Shown piece by piece: positions 17,874-25,457 of a stretch of 64,000 nt of DNA. A model generated the notes under the pieces. It saw only the letters and a program-made list of their open reading frames with translations. It made no database searches and was not told where the DNA came from. This DNA is from Desulfonatronospira thiodismutans ASO3-1 (GTDB lineage: Bacteria; Desulfobacterota; Desulfovibrionia; Desulfovibrionales; Desulfonatronovibrionaceae), in NCBI RefSeq assembly GCF_000174435.1, contig NZ_ACJN02000003.1, positions 1,008,263 to 1,072,262 of the forward strand, given 5' to 3'. Both the position numbers and the translations under genes were made by a program. Position 1 is the stretch's first letter. The number at the start of each line of letters is the position of its first letter.

Positions 17874-18160
17874 AATATATCACCACCCTGTATGTTACTA
17901 AATCCAAAAAGACGCACACTGATTGTGCACTGCATCAAGATATATTGGCAGTTGTTTACAAAATTGTCAAATTGCAGTGGAAAAAGATGAATATGGGGAA
18001 GCCTAAAGGCGATGGCCTTGGAAGGGTCAGGTACTGTGCCTGACCCGGAGCGTGAACCCTGAGGGAAGGCGGTAGTCTTCAAAAATCAGGGGGCTGGACT
18101 ACTTCAGAAATATAGACCCATGCTTGCTCCTTGATGGATTCCGTCTACAATGAAACCTTT
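17874..18160. other. Intergenic region with one short palindrome
   Basis: No gene is visible. GGGTCAGG (18024-18031) and CCTGACCC (18039-18046) form an 8-bp hairpin with loop TACTGTG, of the kind left by small transposable elements. The rest is AT-rich near the terminase start. Confidence 0.5.
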
Positions 18161-18808
18161 TCAGTAACCCGGAATGTCCGTGCCCAATATTTCCCGGTAG
18201 AAGAACCTCACGTCCTCACCGGCCCGGTCGCTGGCAGCGTATTTTGCCGCGAACCTGGCCAGTGGCGACTTGACCGTTTCCAGGTAATGTCGGTCATTCA
18301 TAGCCAAAACCATAGGAACCACCTCCCCGAACTCGGGATGGTGGAAATTGTCCTTGTAGCTCCGATAACCCAATCTGGAGTAGAATTTAAACAACGGCTC
18401 GTTGACGTTGATGAAGTCGAAGTAGATCCCGTTTTCCAACCCATAAGCATACAAATACTGGATTAGTCGGTTCATGATTGTGCCTCCGCGGTATTTTGGG
18501 TCCACCATGAACTTGGTGGTGGAGGACAACCGCTTCGGGTAGTACGGGTTGAACATGCGCACGTCATACTCGTTCTCGAACTCGATATCCCCATGGCGTT
18601 TCAGGTTCACTCGCACCGTGCCCACCACGGTGCCGTTATCCACCGCATAGATCAGCGTGCCCGTATCATCCAGCCAGTCGGTGATCATTCTCTTATCGTG
18701 GTCCGCGTGAGCCGGCCTGTTCATCTCCTCTATGTATACCTTGTACCTAAACCTGAAGATCCGCTCCTTTTCAGAGTCGGTCCGCGCAATCCTGATCTCG
18801 CATCCCAT
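18161..18808 (-). CDS. GNAT-fold N-acyltransferase, FeeM/acyl-homoserine-lactone-synthase-like
   Basis: The 215-residue protein has the pattern of the FeeM and LuxI-like acyltransferase group: an N-terminal FRFRYKVYIEEMNRP segment, then DTGTLIYAVDNGTVVGTVRVN, STTKFMVDPKYRGG and YFDFINVNEPLFKFYSRLGYR, where acyl-ACP or acyl-CoA binds. Such enzymes link fatty acyl chains to an amine, for example an amino acid. AAGGGGGG precedes the ATG. The next gene upstream, 45 bases away on the same strand, is a methyltransferase, so the pair may make or modify a lipid-like product. It is cargo rather than a mobility gene. The exact substrate is unknown. Confidence 0.75.
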   Translation of the reverse strand: MGCEIRIARTDSEKERIFRFRYKVYIEEMNRPAHADHDKRMITDWLDDTGTLIYAVDNGTVVGTVRVNLKRHGDIEFENEYDVRMFNPYYPKRLSSTTKFMVDPKYRGGTIMNRLIQYLYAYGLENGIYFDFINVNEPLFKFYSRLGYRSYKDNFHHPEFGEVVPMVLAMNDRHYLETVKSPLARFAAKYAASDRAGEDVRFFYREILGTDIPGY

Positions 18809-18852
18809 ACGCCCCCCTTCATTGAGAGACAGACATCCACATCGGTCAGAGG

Positions 18853-19608
18853 CTATTTCTTAGCCACCACAAAATCGTCGTCGCCCAAGTATAGATCATC
18901 CCTGGCCTCCAGAATGGTGAATCCAACGGACTCTATCTTCTTGCAGAATTCATCCAGCGTATGGAGCATGTTCTCTGGCCTGGTCCGTTCCAGGCGGGAG
19001 CATTTGACGTTGAACCTGATGGCATTCAGTGTCCGCAGGAAAAGGTACGCGGTTCCAAGAAAGCCGATCTCCCGCCTTGCGGTCTGCAATATTTCCCAAC
19101 CATGACGTTTCTGGTTTAATTTTCTACCGATGTCAGCGATAACCAGATACCCACCTTGCTTGAGTTGGTCATAAGCCGACTGAATGGCCAACCCCTTATG
19201 GGCGTTGTCCGTCAAGCGCAGGACATGAATCATGGCAATGGCGTCGAAATGGTTGTCAGGAAAAGACTTTTTTTCCACATCACCCTGGATCACCTGGATA
19301 TTGCGGAATTCTTTAGCTTCCTGTTCAAGCATGCATACAAACGAGGCATTGAAGTCCACTGCCTGGATCGTTGACTTGGGAAACGCCCCGGCCAGCATCC
19401 GGGTCAGGCTGCCTGTCCCGGCCCCGAAATCACCGATGCGATGCTCTCCGTCCGGCGCAAGCCGTCTGGTAATCGCCCCTAAGGCCTGCTGCAGGACCTC
19501 ATGATAACTAGGCTTGTAACGCAACAGGTTCTCGTATTGCCGGGCATACCTTGAAAAATCAGCTTGGCTGATGACTGTTTTGGTCATGTCTTTGTGCTTT
19601 TTCTCCAT
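18853..19608 (-). CDS. Class I SAM-dependent methyltransferase
   Basis: About 251 residues form a Rossmann-type methyltransferase. Motif I is IGDFGAGTGSLTRMLAGAFP near residue 60, the acidic residue of motif II follows in IQAVDFNASFV, and motif IV/post-I is FDAIAMIHVLR near 130 with GGYLVIADIG after it. The N-terminal part (YARQYENLLRYKPSYHEVL) matches small-molecule methyltransferases. The start is uncertain: TTG 19614, ATG 19608 and ATG 19587 are all possible, and none has a strong ribosome binding site. It lies immediately upstream of the acyltransferase on the same strand. Lipid or quinone-like substrates are possible but not shown. Confidence 0.82.
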   Translation of the reverse strand: MEKKHKDMTKTVISQADFSRYARQYENLLRYKPSYHEVLQQALGAITRRLAPDGEHRIGDFGAGTGSLTRMLAGAFPKSTIQAVDFNASFVCMLEQEAKEFRNIQVIQGDVEKKSFPDNHFDAIAMIHVLRLTDNAHKGLAIQSAYDQLKQGGYLVIADIGRKLNQKRHGWEILQTARREIGFLGTAYLFLRTLNAIRFNVKCSRLERTRPENMLHTLDEFCKKIESVGFTILEARDDLYLGDDDFVVAKK

Positions 19609-19628
19609 ACTCAAAGACGATCAATGGT

Positions 19629-19658
19629 GCGACTGCAAAAAGTCATTTTTGCAGTCGC
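19629..19658. repeat. Perfect 13-bp palindrome with GTCA loop
   Basis: GCGACTGCAAAAA and TTTTTGCAGTCGC surround GTCA. The core TGCAAAAAGTCATTTTTGCA recurs exactly at 47788-47807 in the chromosome, and a variant occurs at about 51391-51412. Confidence 0.8.
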
Positions 19659-20005
19659 AAGTTTGTAGACTAACTGTTTATCCTCATGCCCCTCTGCCTT
19701 ATTTCCCCTTTTTATGTCCACCCCTCTTATCATATTAAAATAACGATATTTTTTCACACCAAAACCTATATTATTGCTACTTTAGTATAAACTAAAGTAA
19801 GCAAATTTTTCCAAAAAAATAATATATATTCGAAATAATTGATGATTTTCTGACAGATTCGGTTTTTCCTGTGAGCTGGAAATTATGCCCATGTGTTGGG
19901 GGAGTTGACCTCAATTATAAAGGAAACGGGACTCCTTCTACCCATCATTCGGGGTACCACCCGGGGGTTCAAGTATCGTAAACACTCAACCATAGGAGGT
20001 ACGGC
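19659..20005. promoter_or_regulatory. AT-rich intergenic region with operator-like palindrome
   Basis: No gene is present. TACTTTAGT (19778-19786) and ACTAAAGTA (19791-19799) form a perfect 9-bp inverted repeat around ATAA, a likely regulator site. It lies between the leftward methyltransferase operon and the rightward small-gene operon and so could control either. A good ribosome binding site, AGGAGG, precedes the next gene. Confidence 0.5.
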
Positions 20006-20218
20006 ATGGCTACTACTACTTGTCCTGAGTGCGGTAGGGTCAACGACGTCGCAAGCCTGGTCGAATTCAATGAGTACGTTGAAGGTCAGGCTGTTGCAGC
20101 TCTCTGTAGTTGCGGGGAACTGCACGACCTGTCTCCGGAAATGGAGACAGAGTACTGGATGCAGCGACTGCTGGACGCACAGATGGAATGGAGCCGGGAG
20201 GCTCACCATCCCTTCTAA
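20006..20218 (+). CDS. Small zinc-ribbon-like protein
   Basis: The 70-residue protein starts MATTTCPECGRVND and has a second pair in ALCSCGELH, so C6/C9 and C34/C36 could bind one zinc ion. The remainder is acidic and helical. AGGAGG before the ATG gives a clear start. It is the first of the run of small, strongly initiated genes that continues to 28335. The function is unknown; it looks like a phage or plasmid accessory protein. Confidence 0.7.
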   Translation: MATTTCPECGRVNDVASLVEFNEYVEGQAVAALCSCGELHDLSPEMETEYWMQRLLDAQMEWSREAHHPF

Positions 20219-20307
20219 ACTAAGCCCTCCCTCCAGCCATAAGCTCAGGTTTGTGGCTGGAGATGAGCGCTTATGCTCAGACAATCTTTAACTTATGGAG
20301 GTGTAGC

Positions 20308-20583
20308 ATGGTCTATTTCATTGCAAAGCTGGACACAGTCGGCCCAGGCCTGCTCCAGGCCAAGAGCGCTGGAGCTATCAGCGAACTTCCTTTTGCATCC
20401 CGCAAAGACGCAAGGAGGGCAGCCATAGCCTACGCTGGCGAGGAGGCCCTGGCCAATGGATCTCTGGTTATCCTGGAGCAGGAAGGTGAGGGCGGTGTAA
20501 GCGTCTGGGAGGCCTTTGAAGACGGGCCGGGTGAAGAAGATGGTCCGTGGGCCGAAGGCTGGGAAGATCGCTGCTCAGTTTAA
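20308..20583 (+). CDS. Small acidic island protein, unknown
   Basis: The 91-residue product begins MVYFIAKLDTVGPGLLQAKSAG and ends in a very acidic tail (EDGPGEEDGPWAEGWED). ATG 20308 follows GGAGG; a longer reading from 20251 has no ribosome binding site. A 9-bp hairpin (20231-20239 with 20254-20262) lies in front. I do not recognise the family. Confidence 0.65.
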   Translation: MVYFIAKLDTVGPGLLQAKSAGAISELPFASRKDARRAAIAYAGEEALANGSLVILEQEGEGGVSVWEAFEDGPGEEDGPWAEGWEDRCSV

Positions 20584-20645
20584 TACCGGCACGGCTTCCA
20601 ATATCGAAGCCGGCTGATTATCACGTAAACCCAAAGGAGGTCACT

Positions 20646-20852
20646 ATGCCCAAGGATTTCGCCAAGGTTGTTGAGCTTTACCAGCCCCAGGAAAAGGATC
20701 TGCGGGCTAAGCAGGACTGCCAGGAGCAACCTTCCGACAACCCCTATGTGGATCAGAGTCAATTGCCTCTGGCCATACGCTGCCCCCAGCTGGGCAGGCT
20801 TATTACCAGCAAGGACAAAGATCCAGGAGGTGGCCCGCAAGAGTGCTGCTGA
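20646..20852 (+). CDS. Small island protein, unknown
   Basis: The 68-residue protein (MPKDFAKVVELYQPQEKDL...) is hydrophilic and ends in ECC. AAAGGAGG stands just before the ATG. The hairpin CGGCTTC/GAAGCCG (20592-20612) and a CACGTAA segment precede it, as in the neighbouring units. No family is recognised. Confidence 0.6.
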   Translation: MPKDFAKVVELYQPQEKDLRAKQDCQEQPSDNPYVDQSQLPLAIRCPQLGRLITSKDKDPGGGPQECC

Positions 20853-20888
20853 TTTTTAACCTTTAAGCTTGGAAGTTATCGAGTGTAG

Positions 20889-20922
20889 CCGCTGTCAGCA
20901 TGGTGCTGGAAGCGGTTTTTTT
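20889..20922 (+). terminator. Hairpin plus T7 between small genes
   Basis: CCGCT and CAGCA pair with TGCTG and AGCGG as two stacked stems, followed by seven T. The motif TTACGTCTAA follows. Confidence 0.7.
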
Positions 20923-20967
20923 ACGTCTAATGCCCGGCACCGGGCAAAACAAAATGGAGGTTTTACC

Positions 20968-21432
20968 ATGAGGCAAGTCAATCTTGAAGGCGTAACCAAT
21001 GCACCCGCTGAACACGAGTATGTACCAGGCTACGTCCGCGGTGATGGCAAGTGGATTGATACTCGCTACACCCTGCACCTAACCCCTGAAAATGGCAATG
21101 GGTCTAATGGTGGCAACGGCAACGGTAACGGCAATGGTCGCCCAAGGAAAATCCGGATTAACTTCTGGGCCGGTGAAGCTCTCAAGGCCAAGCGGGCATT
21201 CATGGACGATCCGCACACCGCTGAGATCAAAATTGTTGGCGGCGAACTTGCTGAATACGATTGCAGGTACACCGGGCGGACCAGGTTTTCCGTAAACATC
21301 AATATCCGGGAGCAGGTCAAGATCATCAAGCGTGAGCCCTGGGTAGACGATGGTTTTGGCTTTGAAGGCGTCCTGAATAAGCTGCAGAGGCAGCACGAAG
21401 ACCAGCGGGACTTCGGTGAGCCCTTCATCTAA
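20968..21432 (+). CDS. Uncharacterised protein with Gly-Asn linker
   Basis: The 154-residue protein has an N-terminal part (MRQVNLEGVTNAPAEHEYV), a low-complexity linker rich in Gly and Asn around residues 38-52, and a compact C-terminal part beginning RKIRINFWAGEALKAKRAFMDDP. The start at ATG 20968 is set by TGGAGG. The linker suggests two separately folded parts. I cannot name a family; single-strand DNA-binding proteins have such linkers, but the order of parts does not match them. Confidence 0.6.
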   Translation: MRQVNLEGVTNAPAEHEYVPGYVRGDGKWIDTRYTLHLTPENGNGSNGGNGNGNGNGRPRKIRINFWAGEALKAKRAFMDDPHTAEIKIVGGELAEYDCRYTGRTRFSVNINIREQVKIIKREPWVDDGFGFEGVLNKLQRQHEDQRDFGEPFI

Positions 21433-21472
21433 AAATTTAACCTAAAAACCTACTAACAAGGTCAACTTTGTA

Positions 21473-21515
21473 AGGCCGGGCACAGCTGCACTCAAGCACT
21501 GTCCCGGCCTTTTTA
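21473..21515 (+). terminator. Hairpin plus T-run between small genes
   Basis: AGGCCGGG pairs with CCCGGCCT, with an inner ACAG/CTGT stem, followed by TTTTT and the ACGTTCAAC motif. Confidence 0.75.
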
Positions 21516-21544
21516 CGTTCAACACCATAAAAGGAGGTTTCCCC

Positions 21545-21706
21545 ATGAACAGAGTGTCTCTTGAATTCAATCGCAGTTTTTACCGCAGGCCCAAAAATGG
21601 ATACCCCCTGCCCAGCCCGGGTGCCATAAACACCATGGCTCCCAGGGTTGTTGTCCGTACCAAGGGCAGCAAAACTACCCGTCCCGCTCAGAACCAGGCC
21701 CAATAA
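21545..21706 (+). CDS. 53-residue basic peptide
   Basis: The sequence encodes MNRVSLEFNRSFYRRPKNG, a Pro-rich middle and a basic tail ending KTTRPAQNQAQ. It is shorter than most gene-finding limits, but AAAGGAGG lies nine bases before the ATG, and the same hairpin/T-run/ACGT unit precedes it as in its neighbours. The unit spacing supports it as a real gene. Function unknown; the basic character suggests nucleic-acid binding. Confidence 0.65.
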   Translation: MNRVSLEFNRSFYRRPKNGYPLPSPGAINTMAPRVVVRTKGSKTTRPAQNQAQ

Positions 21707-21716
21707 CCGGCGCATG

Positions 21717-21750
21717 ATCCCAAGGCTGAACACAAGTCTTCGGGATTTAT
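21717..21750 (+). terminator. Hairpin between small genes
   Basis: ATCCC pairs with GGGAT with a partly paired interior, followed by TTATTACGTCAAAAC, then AAAGGAGG of the next gene. Confidence 0.5.
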
Positions 21751-21774
21751 TACGTCAAAACAAAAGGAGGTTTC

Positions 21775-22008
21775 ATGAAAATGTATGGCAGGGATGTTTC
21801 AGACCTTAGTGTTCACGAAATCAACAAACTGTTTCGCCAGTATGACGAGTCACACAAGTGGCCTGTCTGCAACCAGTTCAACGCCACAGACAGGGCCATC
21901 GGGCGTCTCAGGCGCAATATCCTGCCTCACGTCGGACCCACCGGCGGTATCGAGTACGCCTACATGCTGGATGAGGAAATAAGTCAGATTGTCAATACCA
22001 TCATCTAA
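21775..22008 (+). CDS. Small island protein, unknown
   Basis: The 77-residue protein reads MKMYGRDVSDLSVHEINKLFRQYDESHKW and ends with an acidic helix. AAAGGAGG precedes the ATG. The composition suggests a soluble helical protein. I do not recognise a family. Confidence 0.62.
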   Translation: MKMYGRDVSDLSVHEINKLFRQYDESHKWPVCNQFNATDRAIGRLRRNILPHVGPTGGIEYAYMLDEEISQIVNTII

Positions 22009-22038
22009 CCCAGTAATCTCAAAACAGGAGGTAAGATC

Positions 22039-22749
22039 ATGAAGGCACATTTCGTTTCAGAACAAGAAGTCCGTGCAGTTCCCGAAGTCCAGGGCACCGA
22101 CACCTGGAATCCTGTCCATCACAGCCTGGTAATCGATGCTGTGGAACATGCAGTATCCGAGGCAGGCCTGGGTATCCAGAGTAAGTGCTTCGAGCTCACC
22201 ACTGGAGGAGGTAACCTGTTTGCCTCATACCGTCTGGATCAGGGTCGGGACGGAGTAAACTGGCAGATAGGATTTCGAAACTCAATTGCTAAGCGCTTTG
22301 CCGTAGGCATAACCGCCGGGACATATACAATGGTCTGCTCTAACCTGGTCTTTGCCGGTGACTTCGTCGAATTCCGGAAGCACACCAAGGGCCTGGACAC
22401 AGACGAGCTCTTTGCCATGTCCGGCAGGGCCATAGAGACCACAGTCCACCGCCTGGAAAGTCTGGAGGCATGGCAGTTAGACCTGAAGAACATCCCTCTG
22501 TCCCAGCGCCATATGCGCATTTTGAGCTTCGAGGCCATGCGCAAGCAAGCCTTCCCAGCCAGCAGGTTCCACCGGTTCCTGGAGGCCTACAAAGAGGAAG
22601 TCGCCCTCAACGGCCTGACTCTGTATTCATTTTATCACAGCATCACCAGAACCATCCGGGATCAGTCCCTGAGCCGGATATCCACCCGCTCAGAAGTCCT
22701 TAATCAGCTCGTACAGGATTACCAGCACTGGCTGTCCAGAAATAGCTAA
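22039..22749 (+). CDS. DUF932 family phage/plasmid protein
   Basis: The 236-residue protein matches the DUF932 family, found on phages, plasmids and integrative elements. Seen features are the N-terminal VPEVQGTDTWNPVHHSLVIDAVEHAV, a central NWQIGFRNSIAKRFAVGITAGTYTMVCSNLVF block, and a helical C-terminal half. Its biochemical role is unknown. The neighbours (J-domain, RadC, Gp157) are the ones DUF932 genes often have on mobile elements. AGGAGG is present before the ATG. Confidence 0.85.
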   Translation: MKAHFVSEQEVRAVPEVQGTDTWNPVHHSLVIDAVEHAVSEAGLGIQSKCFELTTGGGNLFASYRLDQGRDGVNWQIGFRNSIAKRFAVGITAGTYTMVCSNLVFAGDFVEFRKHTKGLDTDELFAMSGRAIETTVHRLESLEAWQLDLKNIPLSQRHMRILSFEAMRKQAFPASRFHRFLEAYKEEVALNGLTLYSFYHSITRTIRDQSLSRISTRSEVLNQLVQDYQHWLSRNS

Positions 22750-22761
22750 CCCTTCCCTTTT

Positions 22762-22785
22762 CCCGGTCATAACCCGGGCTTTTTT
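22762..22785 (+). terminator. Hairpin plus T6
   Basis: CCCGG pairs with CCGGG around a 7-base loop, followed by C and six T. Confidence 0.72.
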
Positions 22786-22819
22786 ATGTCCAAATTCCAT
22801 ACCTATAGAGGAGGTTTTT

Positions 22820-23134
22820 ATGGCGTTACTGATCACCACCCAGCCCTATGCCCAGCAGGAAATCATCAGGGGGATCACCAGGGTTATCTGCGAGCACAGC
22901 CCCAATTCCAGGCGTAAGTTCCAGGAGAAGCTGCACAACCTTGCAGCGCTGCCCAGTACAGACGTGGTCATTACCGGCTACACCGAGGGGTTCTCCCATC
23001 CTGAGTTCACTCTGGCCTGGTACAGGCAAAACGGCAACCCGGACCTGCATCCTTTGGAGAGGCAGGAGGGTCCTTTCATGGTCGGAGTGATGGTCTTTCA
23101 TGACTTCGAGGACTGCTGGTGCACGCACACATAA
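22820..23134 (+). CDS. Uncharacterised island protein
   Basis: The 104-residue protein (MALLITTQPYAQQEIIRGITRVICEHSPNS...) has a helical N-terminal half and a C-terminal part with W, H and C residues (VMVFHDFEDCWCTHT). GAGGAGG precedes the ATG. The hairpins on both sides mark it as one unit of the series. No family is recognised. Confidence 0.6.
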   Translation: MALLITTQPYAQQEIIRGITRVICEHSPNSRRKFQEKLHNLAALPSTDVVITGYTEGFSHPEFTLAWYRQNGNPDLHPLERQEGPFMVGVMVFHDFEDCWCTHT

Positions 23135-23146
23135 AACCAGGTTCAA

Positions 23147-23177
23147 GGGCCGGGGCGAAAATGTCCCGGCCCTTTTT
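23147..23177 (+). terminator. Hairpin plus T5
   Basis: GGGCCGGG pairs perfectly with CCCGGCCC around a 10-base loop, followed by TTTTT and GCGTTTAAAC. Confidence 0.8.
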
Positions 23178-23207
23178 GCGTTTAAACACCAACAAAGGAG
23201 GTACAAG

Positions 23208-23711
23208 ATGAATACTCAGGAAGCGCTGCAGGTTCTAAAGCCCGATGCAGCCACTCTGGAGGCACTGAAGCAGGCCTACCGTGCAGCAGCCCGCAAGTAT
23301 CACCCGGACATCAATCCCCACGGCGAAGAGCTCATGAAGCTCGTCAACGCTGCCTATGACCTGCTTGTATCCAGTCTTGGAGAGTGGGCCATACATGAAA
23401 ACGCAGCAGAAGATCCGGGTGAGATGTCCCTGGACGAAGAGATGTCCGGCATCCTCAGCAAGATCGGTCACTTTCCGGAACTTCTGTTCGAGATCTGCGG
23501 CACCTGGCTCTGGGTCACCGGCAATACTTACTTACACCGCCAGGCACTCAAAGACGCAGGGCTCTTTTTCGCACCCAAAAAGAGGGCCTGGTTTTGGAGG
23601 CCCCCTGAATCCAAAACCAGCAGCAGAGGACAGTGGGACCTGGACAAGATCAGAACTGTACACGGCTCCCGTCCCATCAAAAACCAGTCCCTTCAGGGAC
23701 TAAATGCCTAA
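23208..23711 (+). CDS. J-domain protein
   Basis: The 167-residue protein has an N-terminal DnaJ domain with the HPD motif at residues 32-34 (YHPDINPHGEE), preceded by LKQAYRAAARK and followed by LVNAAYDLL. The C-terminal 90 residues are unlike known DnaJ parts and end in a Trp-rich segment (KKRAWFWRPPES). J-domains stimulate the ATPase of DnaK; on mobile elements they probably recruit host chaperone to a replication or assembly protein. ATG 23208 has AAAGGAGG; a longer reading has none. A hairpin AGTCCC/GGGACT spans its stop. Confidence 0.85.
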   Translation: MNTQEALQVLKPDAATLEALKQAYRAAARKYHPDINPHGEELMKLVNAAYDLLVSSLGEWAIHENAAEDPGEMSLDEEMSGILSKIGHFPELLFEICGTWLWVTGNTYLHRQALKDAGLFFAPKKRAWFWRPPESKTSSRGQWDLDKIRTVHGSRPIKNQSLQGLNA

Positions 23712-23730
23712 CTACAAGGAGGTATGCGGC

Positions 23731-24168
23731 ATGATGCTTTTATCTCTGCAATGGGCAAACCCTTATACCCAGCCGCCTGCAGGCCAGGACTGGGTCCTCT
23801 ACTGGAGCGTGGCAAGCAAAACCGGCCTGGGTGTAGGTGAAGAACTGATCCAGAAGGCCAAGGCTGAGGGCTATGATGTTTCCGGTTACCGCCTGACATT
23901 TACTCCCAAAGCCTTCACCCAGTTCAAACCTCTAAAGCCCGAATCTCTGGCTTCCATGCGCTACAAACGCCTGCGGACCAAGCTCAAGAAAAAGATCTCC
24001 ATGCCAGGGTTCGTAGAGGAGATTCTGGATTGGAAAAAGGATTATTACGACCTGGAGACCTGCCGCAAGCAGTACGAGCGCAAAGTGCAGATCAACAAGG
24101 AACTGGAGCAGGACCTTGCCGAGAAGTATCCACCCCACAAATACGTGGAGATACAAGGAGGCGAGTAG
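23731..24168 (+). CDS. Uncharacterised island protein
   Basis: The 145-residue protein (MMLLSLQWANPYTQPPAGQDWVLYW...) has a basic C-terminal half of alternating charge (KRLRTKLKKKISM, DYYDLETCRKQYERKVQINKELEQDL) that is probably helical. ATG 23731 was preferred because AAGGAGG lies upstream; the earlier ATG 23704 overlaps the J-domain gene. No catalytic motif is seen. Confidence 0.6.
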   Translation: MMLLSLQWANPYTQPPAGQDWVLYWSVASKTGLGVGEELIQKAKAEGYDVSGYRLTFTPKAFTQFKPLKPESLASMRYKRLRTKLKKKISMPGFVEEILDWKKDYYDLETCRKQYERKVQINKELEQDLAEKYPPHKYVEIQGGE

Positions 24169-24237
24169 TGCAAAAGGTATCCTGGTCTGGATAGCCAGTT
24201 GGTGAGCTCAAAACAGAGGTTCGTAGCATAGTTTAAC

Positions 24238-24259
24238 GCCCCGGCGGTCATGCCGGGGC
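24238..24259 (+). repeat. 8-bp GC hairpin in intergenic unit
   Basis: GCCCCGGC pairs with GCCGGGGC around GGTCAT. No T-run follows; the next ribosome binding site AGAGGTGA begins 11 bases later. Confidence 0.6.
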
Positions 24260-24279
24260 AAAACCACCCAGAGGTGAAG

Positions 24280-24519
24280 ATGAAATTCTCAGACGTTGTA
24301 ACAGAATCTGGACAGTACAAGGTCACTGTAACTGGTCCAGACCACAGAGGCTTTATCCGGTTTGTGAATTCTAAAGACCAGGTGATGTCCTGGATGGTCA
24401 GGACTGACGGCCGAGTGTGGAAGGGCTTTACACTTCACCCGACCACCACTGGAATCAAAAAGGGTTCGAAAGCCTTTGTAGCTGACTGGTGTTTGGACTG
24501 GGCAGCAAATGGCTTCTAA
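24280..24519 (+). CDS. Small island protein, unknown
   Basis: The 79-residue protein (MKFSDVVTESGQYKVTVTGPDHRGFIRF...) looks mostly beta-stranded and has Trp residues spaced along it. ATG 24280 is preceded by GAGGTGA. I do not recognise a family. Confidence 0.58.
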   Translation: MKFSDVVTESGQYKVTVTGPDHRGFIRFVNSKDQVMSWMVRTDGRVWKGFTLHPTTTGIKKGSKAFVADWCLDWAANGF

Positions 24520-24567
24520 ACATCCCTGCGTCCTTCGGGGCAGGGTAAAATATTAAGGAGGTAGAGT

Positions 24568-24777
24568 ATGTACAGAAGCAGAGAGCAAGCCAGACGTACA
24601 GAATGTCCATTTGCAAAAAATGGGTTCCTGGCAGCTCCACCTGAAGTTGAGTTTGGTCCAGAAGCCAAGATGTGTTCAGCAGAAGACTGCATGATGTGGC
24701 GGGAAACAAGAGAGTTTGAAGGCAGAAACATTCACCCGGTAGGCTGGTGCGGCCTTGCCGGAGAACCAAGGGGGTAA
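24568..24777 (+). CDS. Small Cys-containing island protein
   Basis: The 69-residue protein has four cysteines (TECPF, KMCSAEDCMMW, GWCGL) that could bind zinc or an Fe-S cluster. AAGGAGG precedes the ATG, and CCCTGC/GCAGGG (24524-24545) forms a hairpin in front. The stop is two bases before the next start, so the two are probably coupled. Function unknown. Confidence 0.62.
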   Translation: MYRSREQARRTECPFAKNGFLAAPPEVEFGPEAKMCSAEDCMMWRETREFEGRNIHPVGWCGLAGEPRG

Positions 24778-24779
24778 TT

Positions 24780-24983
24780 ATGTCAAAGACCTGCAGGAAC
24801 TGCCTGAACAACCAGGAATTCTCTGACGTAATGGTCAATGGCGTCCTGCTCAGGGACCCGCAGTACTGCCAGAGGGCGGACGAGATGCTGCCCAGGTTCG
24901 GCAATGCGGTAGTCCCGGTGCTGGATGACCGGGATGTGGATGTGTCTACAGACTGCCCATATTGGGAAGATGCGGACGAATGA
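24780..24983 (+). CDS. Small Cys-containing island protein
   Basis: The 67-residue protein (MSKTCRNCLNNQEF...) has CxxC at residues 5/8 and later single cysteines (YCQRAD, DCPYW), a likely zinc site. GGGGGT precedes the ATG, which lies next to the stop of the previous gene. Together the two form a cysteine-rich pair of unknown role. Confidence 0.62.
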   Translation: MSKTCRNCLNNQEFSDVMVNGVLLRDPQYCQRADEMLPRFGNAVVPVLDDRDVDVSTDCPYWEDADE

Positions 24984-25064
24984 GGGTATTCGCAGGTTTT
25001 TCAGTTATTTTCTGGTACAGAATTGCACCAGAAAATCCAAAATGAATGATTAAAGGAGGTGAAT

Positions 25065-25253
25065 ATGCCCAGTTCCAGAGCCAAATACAATGCCTACAAC
25101 AAACTACTTGTGGATATCATGAAAAGTGAGCTTCCTCTTGAAACCAAAAGAGAGATCACCCACGCCATGTCCCAGGAAAACATCCTGAACGGCACAGCAA
25201 AGGGCAAACAACTGTTCAAACAGGCCAAGAAGGCCAATAAGCAAAGGAGGTAA
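25065..25253 (+). CDS. Small basic island protein
   Basis: The 62-residue protein is highly basic and helical (MPSSRAKYNAYNKLLVDIMKS...KQLFKQAKKANKQRR). AAAGGAGGTGA precedes ATG 25065. DNA or RNA binding is suggested only by charge. The next gene follows after 3 bases. Confidence 0.6.
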   Translation: MPSSRAKYNAYNKLLVDIMKSELPLETKREITHAMSQENILNGTAKGKQLFKQAKKANKQRR

Positions 25254-25256
25254 ATC

Positions 25257-25457
25257 GTGGGGTACACACCTGAATTATCCAAAAACCACAGCCGTATATT
25301 ACGGCGCATTGCCTGGGCCGCAGGCGCACCTATGACTACAACCCTGGAAGCAATTTTCGACTGGCTTCCCTCAAAGATGGACGAGGAAAAGGTCTGTTCC
25401 AGCTGCAGGGACAAAGAGTTTTGTAATCAATGCCCATTCAATAAGCCGGACCAGTAG
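25257..25457 (+). CDS. Small island protein with Cys-rich C-terminus, GTG start
   Basis: The 66-residue protein starts with GTG after AAAGGAGG. The N-terminal half is helical (SKNHSRILRRIAWAAGAPM); the C-terminal half has CSSC and FCNQC, a likely zinc-binding knuckle. It ends base to base against the convergent terminase-like gene. Function unknown. Confidence 0.6.
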   Translation: MGYTPELSKNHSRILRRIAWAAGAPMTTTLEAIFDWLPSKMDEEKVCSSCRDKEFCNQCPFNKPDQ

